Shown: one piece after another, positions 1-6,393 of the stretch | Layout of the letters: every line of letters starts with the position of its first letter | Numbering within the stretch: position 1 is the first letter of the stretch | Origin: DASVEE01 sp036399695 | GTDB taxonomy: Bacteria > Acidobacteriota > Thermoanaerobaculia > Gp7-AA8 | NCBI GenBank assembly: GCA_036399695.1 | Contig: DASWMP010000281.1 | Coordinates: 1 to 12,268 of the forward strand | DNA length: 12,268 nucleotides | Direction of reading: 5' to 3' | Made by a program: the position numbers and the translations under genes | The notes under the pieces: model-generated | The model's database searches: none | Seen by the model: the letters and a program-made list of their open reading frames with translations, nothing else | What the model was told of the DNA's origin: nothing

Positions 1-14
1 CCCCCCCCCCCCCC
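1..14. repeat. C14 homopolymer at window edge
   Basis: The first 14 bases are all C. On the minus strand this is a run of 14 G, lying 24 bases past the stop codon of the nucleotide-sugar dehydrogenase. It could be a genuine G-tract, but a homopolymer exactly at the edge of a segment is more often a contig end or sequencing artefact. No function is assigned. Confidence 0.5.
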
Positions 15-38
15 ACTCCAAGATTGCCGGGACGGCTT

Positions 39-1361
39 TTACGCTCTGACGATTTTCGCGGCGCCGGTGTGCACGATGTTTCGGGTGTCGACCACGAGCT
101 TCGTCTGTGCGTAGAGCGCCTGATCCTTGAATGCGGTATGCGGGGTCGACACGAGGATGGCGTCGTACTTGGCGAACTCCTCGGCGGTGCAGGGTGTCGA
201 GGCGAGATCGAGATGATGCTTGCGTCCCTGGCGGGCCACGGGGATGAAGGGATCGCAGTACGAGACCTTCGCTCCCTTCCCCATCAGCATCTCGATGAGC
301 TCGAAGGACGGCGATTCGCGGTCGTCGTCGATGTCCGGCTTGTACGACAGGCCGAGGACCAGGACCGTGGCGCCGACGATGCTCTTGCCGGCCTGATTCA
401 CCGCTTCGACCGTGCGATCGACGGCGTAGCGCGGCATCGACGTATTGATCTCGCCGGCGAGCTCGATGAAGCGCGCCCACGTCCCGTACTCGGCTGCCTT
501 CCAGGTCAGATAGAAGGGATCGAGCGGGATGCAGTGGCCGCCGAGGCCCGGGCCGGGATAGAAAGGCATGAAGCCGAACGGCTTCGTCTTCGCCGCTTCG
601 ATCACTTCCCAGACGTTGATGCCCATGCGGTCGAACACGACCTTCATCTCGTTGACGAGGGCGATGTTCACGGCGCGGAAGATGTTCTCGAGGAGCTTCG
701 ACGATTCCGCCACCTCGGGCGACGAGACCGGCACGACCTGATCGATGATCGCGCCGTACAGCTTGACCGCCGCTTCCTGCGACGCCGGGTCCATGCCGCC
801 GACGACTTTGGGGATGTTGCGCGTGTTGAAGCGGGGATTGCCCGGATCTTCGCGCTCGGGGGAGAACGCCAGGAAGAACTCGCGGCCGCACTCGAGCCCC
901 TTGGCGGTGAAGCGCGTCAGCAGTTCCTCGCGCGTCGTGCCCGGATAGGTCGTCGATTCGAGGACCACGAGCTGGCCGGGACGGAGATGCTGCGCGATCG
1001 TTTCGCCGGTGATGCGGATGTACTTGAGGTCGGGCTCACGATGGTCGCCGAGGGGCGTCGGGACGCAGATGAGGATGGCGTCGCATTCGCCGAGGCGGGA
1101 GAAGTCGGCCGTGGCGACGGCCGGGCCGCCGACGAAGGAGTCGCGCACCCGCTCCGCACCGATGTGGCGGATGTACGAGTCGCCGCGGTTGAGCGCCTCC
1201 GCCTTTGCTTCGTCGACGTCGAAACCGAGGACCGGAAAGCCGGCTTCGGCGAACAACAGCACCAGCGGCAGACCGACGTAGCCGAGACCGATCACACCGA
1301 CGGTCGCTTCGTGGCGCTCGATCTTGCCGACCAGCGCGGCGGCCGGGGATTCACTAGGCAT
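39..1361 (-). CDS. UDP-N-acetylglucosamine / UDP-glucose 6-dehydrogenase (WbpA/TviB-type nucleotide sugar dehydrogenase)
   Basis: Predicted 440-aa cytosolic enzyme that oxidises the C6 hydroxyl of a UDP-hexose or UDP-N-acetylhexosamine to the uronic acid with two NAD+. The N-terminal Rossmann motif GLGYVGLP is at residues 25-32. The substrate region carries SPEREDPGNP (167-176) and KLLENIFRAVN (222-232). The catalytic cysteine is C277 within GPGLGGHCIPLDPFYL. The C-terminal UDP-binding domain has LGLSYKPDIDDDRESPS (336-352). Length and the SPERxDPGN signature fit the WbpA/TviB branch (UDP-GlcNAc) better than plain Ugd, but substrate cannot be fixed from sequence. The reading frame stays open further upstream. 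The ATG at 1361 is chosen because GGAG (1374-1371) sits 9 nt before it and family homology begins soon after; the upstream part overlaps the protease gene and a terminator. It is the last minus-strand gene here and is probably transcribed separately from the protease. Confidence 0.9.
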   Translation of the reverse strand: MPSESPAAALVGKIERHEATVGVIGLGYVGLPLVLLFAEAGFPVLGFDVDEAKAEALNRGDSYIRHIGAERVRDSFVGGPAVATADFSRLGECDAILICVPTPLGDHREPDLKYIRITGETIAQHLRPGQLVVLESTTYPGTTREELLTRFTAKGLECGREFFLAFSPEREDPGNPRFNTRNIPKVVGGMDPASQEAAVKLYGAIIDQVVPVSSPEVAESSKLLENIFRAVNIALVNEMKVVFDRMGINVWEVIEAAKTKPFGFMPFYPGPGLGGHCIPLDPFYLTWKAAEYGTWARFIELAGEINTSMPRYAVDRTVEAVNQAGKSIVGATVLVLGLSYKPDIDDDRESPSFELIEMLMGKGAKVSYCDPFIPVARQGRKHHLDLASTPCTAEEFAKYDAILVSTPHTAFKDQALYAQTKLVVDTRNIVHTGAAKIVRA

Positions 1362-1397
1362 TTTCAAAGACTCCGCAACAGATTGAGTAGAAAAGCT

Positions 1398-1424
1398 GCG
1401 GCCGGGACGTTTGGTCCCGGCCGC
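1398..1424 (-). terminator. Rho-independent terminator after the metalloprotease gene
   Basis: A perfect 11-bp GC-rich stem (GCGGCCGGGAC at 1398-1408, GTCCCGGCCGC at 1414-1424) encloses a 5-nt loop. Read on the minus strand it is followed by AGCTTTTCTA, a short T-tract. It starts 26 nt past the protease stop codon and ends 37 nt before the dehydrogenase ATG, so it should end protease transcripts and leave the dehydrogenase on another promoter or on read-through. Confidence 0.8.
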
Positions 1425-1449
1425 GGCAGGTGATGCGAGAAAGTAACGT

Positions 1450-4122
1450 TCAGCGCGGTCCGACGATCTTCCAGTCGGTGGTCGCGGACGGCAGCGCGAC
1501 AGTGCCGATCCGCTGGCCGCCGCCGCAGCGCCACAGCGTATTGGCGCCGGTGGCACTGTTGCGCCACACGGTGTCCTGCCAGCCGTCGGAGTCGAAGTCT
1601 CCGGTGGCCACGAGCGACATGTTGGCGCCCAGCTCATTGCCCATCGTCGTCATGTACCAGAGCTCGTTGCCGGCGAGGAACCAGACGGCGACGTCGCCGT
1701 TGAACGAGTTGTGCCAGATCAGGTCGGACCAGCCGTCGTTGTTGAGGTCCGTCATGGCCTTGAACTGCCAGACGGAAGCCGTGACGGCCGGCAGCGAGGT
1801 GGTCGCCGTGAGCGTCGTCCCGGTCATGTACCAGAGCACGTTGTTGCCGCCGGCCACGTTGCGCCACGCCAGGTTGTCGGTGTCGTCGACGCCGTAGCGG
1901 AAGACCGAGCTGAGGGTCCACGAGAGCGGAACCGTGGCCATCGCGTCGGTGCCCATGTACGCCGGCCCGCGCAGGTACCACACGCGGTTCGCACCGGTGG
2001 AGGTGTTGCGCCAGATCAGGTCTTCGAAGTCGTCCCCGTTGAAGTCACCGGAGCCGATGATGTTCCAGTTCTGGTCGGCCTCGGACGGCAGCGTCGCCTC
2101 GGAGAGCAGCACGCCGTGATCGAGCAGCCAGAGCTTGTTCGCGCCCGTGGTGGTGTTGCGGAGGATCAGGTCCGAACGGCCGTCGCCGTTGAAGTCGCCG
2201 CGCACCGTGCGGCCGAACTGCGTGATGGTGATCTGCTGGCCGGCGAACGTGACGATGCCGGTGCGGCGGATGTTGCTGTTCATGTTGGCCGAGACCTGGA
2301 CCTCGAACGTACCGTTGCCGGTGCCGTTCGGCACCGGGATGACGATCCAGGGGACGTTGGAGCTGGCGGTCCAGGCGCAGCCCGCCGTCACGTTGACGGT
2401 CATGGCCTGGCCGAGATACGAGACGGTGGTGTACGGGAAGGTCGCCGACTGCGTGCAGCTCGTCTGCACCGTGATGCTCTTGGTGTCGGTGACGCTGCAG
2501 CCCGAGGCGTTCGTTGCCTTCACTTTGAGGACGACCGGGTGGGCGGTCGGGGTGAAGCTGATGCTGCTGCCGCTGGACGAGCCGTTGATCACGCCGTTGG
2601 TGATGAGCCAGTTGTACGTCATGCCGGCGACGTTCGTCACCGAGGCCGCGGCGGCGGTGCCGGTCGTCCCGGTCGCCGGAGCGGTGATGGCCGACAGGGC
2701 CGGCGCTCGGCCCTGGATGTCGGCCGTCATGTTCGCGACGATCTTCGCGCTGGCCTCATTGGTCTTACCGAAGATGTAGCGGCTGTTGCTCGGTCCGAGG
2801 AGGTGGCAGTAGCTCATGATCGTCCCCTTTTCGGCGGGGACGGACTGCGCGTCACCGGAGCAGCCGCTGCCGGCCTCTCCGTTGTAGCAGACGTCGACAA
2901 AGTTGCGCGTCACACCGACCGCCGCCTTCTCCTGCGCGGTGAGGGAGACGCAGTGGGTGTGGTCGCTGCCGACGTTGTGGCCGAGCTCGTGCGCGAGCTG
3001 CAGCACGGGCCAGTAGTTGCTGCCGAGGGTGTACGTCGGGGCGTTGGCCTCCGGGCTCGGCGGCACGAGGCCGGCCGGAGGAGTGATGCCGCCGCAGTAG
3101 GCGTACGCACCACCCCAGATACCGCCCTGGAAGAAGTCGGGGCCGCACATCGTGCCGACCCAGGCCACACCGGCCTGCAGCGACTTGCCGCTGAAGAGGA
3201 TGGTCGAGGAGCGGGAGACGTTCGCCGGCGGCGTGTTGTGCCAGCGGGCGGACAGCTCGTTGAGGGCGTCGATGGTGCTGCCCGGAACGACGTTGAACGG
3301 ATCGGTGGACGTCGTGTGCACGCCGAGGTAGGTGATGTGCAGCTCGGTGCTGAGATCGCGGCGGTAGATCGTGGAGACGGCGCCGACGACGTTGGCCATG
3401 TAGGTGCGGACGTTCGCCTCGCTGCCCGCTTTCTGGAACAGCTCGTAGTCGGTCTCGATGGCCAGATTCAACGCCCAGACCTGCGTGCCGCTCGGAACGG
3501 CTTCGGTACGCGGCAGGCCGGTGATCGTGTTGACGCCCGGGCTGAACTGAGTGGCCGGGTGCAACTGCTTCTTCTCGACGTCGCAGGTGAAGGCCTGCTC
3601 CATCTCGTCGAGAACGGAGGTTTCTTCGACGATCACTTCTTCGTCGCGTCCGGCGCCCTCGGTGCGGGCGCGCGGCCCGCTGCCGGTGCGGCCGGCGGTG
3701 AGGCGCGTGTGGATCGTGTAGCGCTTGTCCTGCGAGACGATCAGACCGGCGACGCGGCCCTTCTCGTCGACGGAGAGATAGACAAGAGAGTCTTCATCGT
3801 TCGTGACCTTGCCGCGGAAGTAGCGGATGGCCGGAGGCGCCGCGCGCTCGACCTTTCCGTTCTCGCCGAAGATCTCGATGACGGCGTCCGGGGCCCAGAC
3901 CTCGAAGCGCTCGAGCTCGAGCTCCTGGGTGTCATTGGCGTCCGCGAGCGGCACGGCCGGGATGCGCAGTTTGACGCCCTGCGCGACCGGCACGCTGAGG
4001 CGCGCAAAGGTGCTCTGCTCGACGCGGTTCTGCATGGCGAAGGCGTTGCCGCCCAGGGCCATGACCGCAATCACGATGAACAGAGTTCTCGCGTAAAAGG
4101 TGGTACGAGGCTGAGTAGTCAT
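1450..4122 (-). CDS. Secreted reprolysin-like zinc metalloprotease with BACON and FG-GAP/VCBS-type repeats
   Basis: Predicted 890-aa exported protease. A signal peptide (residues 1-29, hydrophobic TLFIVIAVMALGG, cleavage after AFA) is followed by a propeptide-like region to about 205. The metzincin catalytic domain (about 205-465) has the zinc site H378-E-x-x-H382-x-x-G385-x-x-H388 and a Met-turn with M436 in GTIMSYCH, matching M12B/reprolysin-like enzymes. An Ig/PKD-like domain spans about 473-555 and a BACON-like domain about 556-637 (CAWTASSNVPWI, ITITQFG). The C-terminal part holds five ~50-aa FG-GAP/VCBS-like blades. Calcium-loop motifs are clear at 643-651 (DFNGDGRSD), 693-700, 792-800 and 842-850 and eroded near 746-750. 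Each blade carries a variant of RNTxTGANxxW. The ATG at 4122 has GAGGGA 9 nt upstream. The active site is intact; the substrate is unknown. BACON domains often bind carbohydrate or mucin, so a surface or matrix role is plausible but inferred. Confidence 0.9.
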   Translation of the reverse strand: MTTQPRTTFYARTLFIVIAVMALGGNAFAMQNRVEQSTFARLSVPVAQGVKLRIPAVPLADANDTQELELERFEVWAPDAVIEIFGENGKVERAAPPAIRYFRGKVTNDEDSLVYLSVDEKGRVAGLIVSQDKRYTIHTRLTAGRTGSGPRARTEGAGRDEEVIVEETSVLDEMEQAFTCDVEKKQLHPATQFSPGVNTITGLPRTEAVPSGTQVWALNLAIETDYELFQKAGSEANVRTYMANVVGAVSTIYRRDLSTELHITYLGVHTTSTDPFNVVPGSTIDALNELSARWHNTPPANVSRSSTILFSGKSLQAGVAWVGTMCGPDFFQGGIWGGAYAYCGGITPPAGLVPPSPEANAPTYTLGSNYWPVLQLAHELGHNVGSDHTHCVSLTAQEKAAVGVTRNFVDVCYNGEAGSGCSGDAQSVPAEKGTIMSYCHLLGPSNSRYIFGKTNEASAKIVANMTADIQGRAPALSAITAPATGTTGTAAAASVTNVAGMTYNWLITNGVINGSSSGSSISFTPTAHPVVLKVKATNASGCSVTDTKSITVQTSCTQSATFPYTTVSYLGQAMTVNVTAGCAWTASSNVPWIVIPVPNGTGNGTFEVQVSANMNSNIRRTGIVTFAGQQITITQFGRTVRGDFNGDGRSDLILRNTTTGANKLWLLDHGVLLSEATLPSEADQNWNIIGSGDFNGDDFEDLIWRNTSTGANRVWYLRGPAYMGTDAMATVPLSWTLSSVFRYGVDDTDNLAWRNVAGGNNVLWYMTGTTLTATTSLPAVTASVWQFKAMTDLNNDGWSDLIWHNSFNGDVAVWFLAGNELWYMTTMGNELGANMSLVATGDFDSDGWQDTVWRNSATGANTLWRCGGGQRIGTVALPSATTDWKIVGPR

Positions 4123-4148
4123 CCGGTGGGTTCCCTCTTCCTTGTGCT

Positions 4149-4168
4149 GTCCCGTGGACCGACGGGAC
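4149..4168 (-). other. Short stem-loop in the leader of the metalloprotease gene
   Basis: GTCCCGT (4149-4155) and ACGGGAC (4162-4168) form a 7-bp perfect stem with a 6-nt loop. It lies 26 nt upstream of the protease ATG and has no T-tract on the minus strand, so it does not look like a terminator. It may be a 5' leader structure; the function is unknown. Confidence 0.35.
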
Positions 4169-4242
4169 GATTGCTGGAGTTATCCGCAAGATAAGCCATG
4201 ACCACGCTTGGACGACGTGACGCAGCCCACATTGCTTCTGCT

Positions 4243-5250
4243 TTATTCGACCCTGTAATACTCGCGATACCACTCGACGAAACGGCGTACACCTTCGTCG
4301 ACCGACGTGCGCGGACGGAAGCCGACCGCGGCTTCGAGCTCGCTCACATCCGCCATGGTCGCCGGCACGTCTCCCGGCTGCATGGGTAGGAGTGACATTT
4401 CTGCCTTTTTCCCGAGATACTTTTCCAGGACCGAGATGTACGAAAGCAACTCCACCGGCTGGTTGTTCCCAATATTGAAAACTCTGTAAGGGGCATAGCT
4501 GCGAGCAGGATCGGGGTCGGCCGGGTCCCAGGCCGGATCGGGCTGCGCGGGCTGATCGAGCACGCGGATCACTCCCTCGACGATGTCGTCGATGTAGGTG
4601 AAGTCGCGAACCATCTTTCCTTCGTTGAACACAGGGATCGGCTCCCCCGCCAGGATGCCGCGGGTGAACTTGAAGAGCGCCATGTCGGGCCGTCCCCATG
4701 GGCCGTACACGGTGAAGAACCGCAGGCCGGTACACGGCAGGTCGTAGAGGCTGGCGTACGTGTGCGCCATCAGCTCGTTCGCCTTCTTCGTCGCCGCGTA
4801 AAGGGAGATCGGGTGGTCGACGTTGTGGTGCTCGGAGAATGGTTGGCGGGTGTGGGCGCCGTAGACGGAGCTCGTCGACGCGTAGACGAGGTGCTCGGCC
4901 TGTACCCTCCGGCACCCCTCGAGGATGTGCAGGAAACCGCGCACGTTGGCCTCGATGTAGATGTGGGGGTTGTCGATCGAATACCGCACCCCCGCCTGCG
5001 CCGCGAGGTTGACCACGCGCCGCGGACGGTACTCCTCGAATACCTTCTCGATGGCTTCCCGGTCGGCCAGGTCGGCCTTCACGAAGTGGAAGCGCTCGTG
5101 CGCCAGCAGCGGCTCCAGACGCGCCTGCTTGAGCGTCGGGTCGTAGTAGTCGTTCAGGTTGTCCAGGCCGACGACGTCGTCGCCCCGGTCGAGCAACCGC
5201 CGCGAGACATGAGAGCCGATGAAGCCGGCGGCGCCAGTGACAAGAATCAT
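4243..5250 (-). CDS. UDP-glucuronate 4-epimerase-like NAD-dependent epimerase (CapI/GAE type)
   Basis: Predicted 335-aa cytosolic extended-SDR epimerase that would interconvert a UDP-glucuronic (or N-acetylglucosaminuronic) acid and its galacto form. The NAD-binding motif TGAAGFIGSH is at residues 5-14. The active-site region has YASTSSVYG (about 123-131) and the Y151-x3-K155 pair in SLYAATKKANE. The stretches FFTVYGPWGRPDMALFKFT and PMQPGDVPATMADVSEL are hallmarks of the CapI/GAE family. The frame is open 22 codons further upstream. ATG 5250 is preferred because the NAD-binding strand MILVTGAAG starts there and GAGGGGAG (5267-5260) lies 9 nt before it. It sits 96 bp after the MarR-type regulator and 120 bp before the protease. 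The product of the neighbouring dehydrogenase would be a sensible substrate. GalE-like specificity on neutral sugars cannot be excluded. Confidence 0.88.
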   Translation of the reverse strand: MILVTGAAGFIGSHVSRRLLDRGDDVVGLDNLNDYYDPTLKQARLEPLLAHERFHFVKADLADREAIEKVFEEYRPRRVVNLAAQAGVRYSIDNPHIYIEANVRGFLHILEGCRRVQAEHLVYASTSSVYGAHTRQPFSEHHNVDHPISLYAATKKANELMAHTYASLYDLPCTGLRFFTVYGPWGRPDMALFKFTRGILAGEPIPVFNEGKMVRDFTYIDDIVEGVIRVLDQPAQPDPAWDPADPDPARSYAPYRVFNIGNNQPVELLSYISVLEKYLGKKAEMSLLPMQPGDVPATMADVSELEAAVGFRPRTSVDEGVRRFVEWYREYYRVE

Positions 5251-5266
5251 CGGTACGAGCTCCCCT

Positions 5267-5280
5267 CGAAGCAGGCTTCG
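5267..5280 (-). promoter_or_regulatory. Small inverted repeat before the epimerase ribosome-binding site
   Basis: CGAAGC and GCTTCG flank a 2-nt centre directly upstream of the GAGGGGAG ribosome-binding site of the epimerase gene. It could be a protein-binding site or a leader hairpin that affects translation. A TATACC hexamer (5293-5288, minus strand) nearby is a possible -10 element, but no convincing -35 is visible. Confidence 0.3.
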
Positions 5281-5346
5281 CCCCTTTCGGTATACACACC
5301 GGTCGCGAGCCCACATCCTCTGTTGATCGCCATGACGCGACGGTAC

Positions 5347-5703
5347 TTACATCGCGCTCTCGGATTGCTCGTGGAGCGCACTCACCTCCGCCTGCAGACG
5401 GTCGATCTCCTCCCGGAGGAGGTCGTACTCGGCCATCTTTCGGCGGAGAAAGGCGGACGTGACGTCGATCTTCTCCTCCAGCCCCTGGGCCGTGAGGATG
5501 TACGCGTACGCCGACTTGTTCTCGCTGTTCCGGAAATTGCGCACCTTGACGAGGCCACGCTCCATCAGAGCCCGAAGGCAGTAGTTCGCTTTCCCGAGGC
5601 TGATGCCCAGCTCCCGCGCCACCTGACGCTGACTCGCGTCGGGGTGCTCGGCCAGGAACTTCAGCAGCCGGTATCGGACTTCTTCACTGATGGCGTGTGA
5701 CAT
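5347..5703 (-). CDS. MarR-family EPS-associated transcriptional regulator
   Basis: Predicted 118-aa winged-helix DNA-binding protein. The helix-turn-helix covers about residues 24-46 (QRQVARELGISLGKANYCL) and the wing about 52-68 (VKVRNFRNSENKSAYAYILT). The C-terminal part (about 78-112, FLRRKMAEYDLLREEIDRL) is a heptad-rich helix likely to dimerise. The short length and the ISLGKxNYCLxAL and NFxNSxNKxAY signatures match the small MarR-type regulators repeatedly found in exopolysaccharide clusters, rather than classical ~145-aa MarR. The frame is open to 5766, but the ATG at 5703 matches the family N-terminus and leaves a perfect palindrome (5714-5730) outside the gene. No clear Shine-Dalgarno is visible before it. 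It is the first gene of the minus-strand run and divergent from the Wzz-like gene, so it may control both sides. Autoregulation is inferred from the palindrome. Confidence 0.88.
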   Translation of the reverse strand: MSHAISEEVRYRLLKFLAEHPDASQRQVARELGISLGKANYCLRALMERGLVKVRNFRNSENKSAYAYILTAQGLEEKIDVTSAFLRRKMAEYDLLREEIDRLQAEVSALHEQSESAM

Positions 5704-5713
5704 GTGCGCGTGC

Positions 5714-5730
5714 CGTTCAACGGTTGAACG
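5714..5730. promoter_or_regulatory. 17-bp perfect palindrome, candidate operator of the MarR-type regulator
   Basis: CGTTCAACGGTTGAACG has two perfect 8-bp arms around one central G. It lies 10 nt upstream of the regulator's ATG and just downstream of a possible minus-strand -10 hexamer (TATGCT, 5747-5742). The size and symmetry suit a winged-helix dimer, and the position suits repression of the regulator's own transcription. No second complete copy was seen in the window. Confidence 0.55.
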
Positions 5731-5770
5731 AGGCGCATTGAAGCATAGCGATCGTGGGTGAGGCAAACGG

Positions 5771-6222
5771 GGTCGAGCGCGACGTGCACGCCGGAGCCGT
5801 GCCGTAGATTAGCCGGTCGCAAGCGCGGTCGAGCGTGACGTGCACGCCGGAGGCGTGCCGTAGATTAGCCGGTCGCAAGCGCGGTCGAGCGCGACGTGCA
5901 CGCCGGAGGCGTGCCGTAGATTAGCCGGATGGCAAGCGCGGTCGAGCGCGACGTGCACGCCGGAGCCGTGCCGTAGATTAGCCGGATGGCAAGCGCGGTC
6001 GAGCGTGACGTGCACGCCGGAGGCGTGCCGTAGATTAGCCGGTCGCAAGCGCGGTCGAGCGCGACGTGCACGCCGGAGCCGTGCCGTAGATTAGCCGGAT
6101 GGCAAGCGCGGTCGAGCGTGACGTGCACGCCGGAGCCGTGCCGTAGATTAGCCGGATGGCAAGCGCGGTCGAGCGTGACGTGCACGCCGGAGGCGTGCCG
6201 TAGATTAGCCGGTCGCAAGCGC
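5771..6222. repeat. Eight tandem 56/57-bp hairpin-containing repeats
   Basis: Units start at 5771, 5827, 5883, 5940, 5997, 6053, 6110 and 6167. All share the order GGTCGAGCG-Y-GACGTGCACGCC, GGAG-S-CGTGCC, GTAGATTAGCCGG, linker, CAAGCGC. Only three sites vary: C or T at base 10, C or G in GAGSCG, and the linker TCG (56 bp) or ATGG (57 bp). In units 2, 3, 5 and 8 GCACGCC-GGA-GGCGTGC forms a perfect 7-bp hairpin; in units 1, 4, 6 and 7 one C-C mismatch interrupts it. GTCG-AGCG-CGAC can form a second small stem. The 56/57 alternation breaks every reading frame, so this is not a coding repeat. There are no unique spacers, so it is not CRISPR. It fills most of the gap between the MarR-type gene and the Wzz-like gene. 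Confidence 0.93.
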
Positions 6223-6263
6223 CGCAGGCGCGCCGCCACCGGTTCCGGTTGCACGGAAGATTC

Positions 6264-6299
6264 GCACCCCGGAGGGGTGCCGTCGCGGCATGCAGCCGC
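6264..6299. repeat. Diverged relative of the array unit: paired hairpins
   Basis: GCACCCC-GGA-GGGGTGC (6264-6280) is a perfect 7-bp stem with the same GGA loop and same trailing CCGT as the array units, but the fifth base pair is C-G instead of G-C. A second stem GCGGC/GCCGC (6285-6289, 6295-6299) follows, where the array has its TAGATTAGCC stretch. The region 6223-6263 between array and hairpin has only a small ACCGG/CCGGT repeat (6238-6249). Confidence 0.6.
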
Positions 6300-6335
6300 G
6301 CCCTCGTCCCATCTCTCCCCTACCAATAGCTGCCC

Positions 6336-6364
6336 TTGACTCCACCGGAGTCGGCTGAGATGCT
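6336..6364 (+). promoter_or_regulatory. Candidate promoter of the Wzz-like gene with a spacer palindrome
   Basis: TTGACT (6336-6341) is a 5/6 match to a sigma-70-type -35 element. GATGCT (6359-6364) lies 17 nt downstream as a weak -10. The inverted repeat GACTCC-ACC-GGAGTC (6338-6352) overlaps the -35 and spacer, a usual place for a repressor site. Transcription would begin around 6371, giving a leader of about 20 nt with GGAG before ATG 6394. Confidence 0.4.
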
Positions 6365-6393
6365 GTGCGCTGCGAAAGGATATTTGGAGATTT

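Noticed and set aside
26..40. GCCG-GGA-CGGC followed by TTTT as a plus-strand terminator.
   Set aside because: The stem is only 4 bp and no plus-strand gene ends before it in the window. For the minus-strand dehydrogenase the T-run is on the wrong side.
24..1433. Long plus-strand open frame opposite the dehydrogenase gene.
   Set aside because: It is an antisense shadow of a well-recognised 440-aa enzyme in GC-rich DNA; the translation is Arg/Asp/Ala-rich with no domain signature.
1450..4122. A rhombosortase or GlyGly-CTERM partnership between the metalloprotease and the rhomboid.
   Set aside because: The protease ends in WKIVGPR without a GlyGly motif, hydrophobic segment or basic tail, so no sorting signal is present. 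The secreted 357-aa protein also lacks one.
1711..4194. Very long (827-codon) plus-strand open frame opposite the metalloprotease.
   Set aside because: The minus-strand frame has the zinc motif, signal peptide and domain series. The opposing frame is low-complexity Arg/Gly/Val/Asp-rich translation expected from high GC.
4179..4200. Sigma-54-like TGGC...TTGC pair upstream of the protease gene on the minus strand.
   Set aside because: The distance between TGGC and TTGC is two bases shorter than the strict -24/-12 spacing.
5771..6222. The tandem array as a CRISPR array or as a coding repeat (open frames on the minus strand with a 19-residue period).
   Set aside because: There are no unique spacers between near-identical units, and the mixture of 56- and 57-bp units shifts the reading frame. 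The translated product is not conserved along the array.
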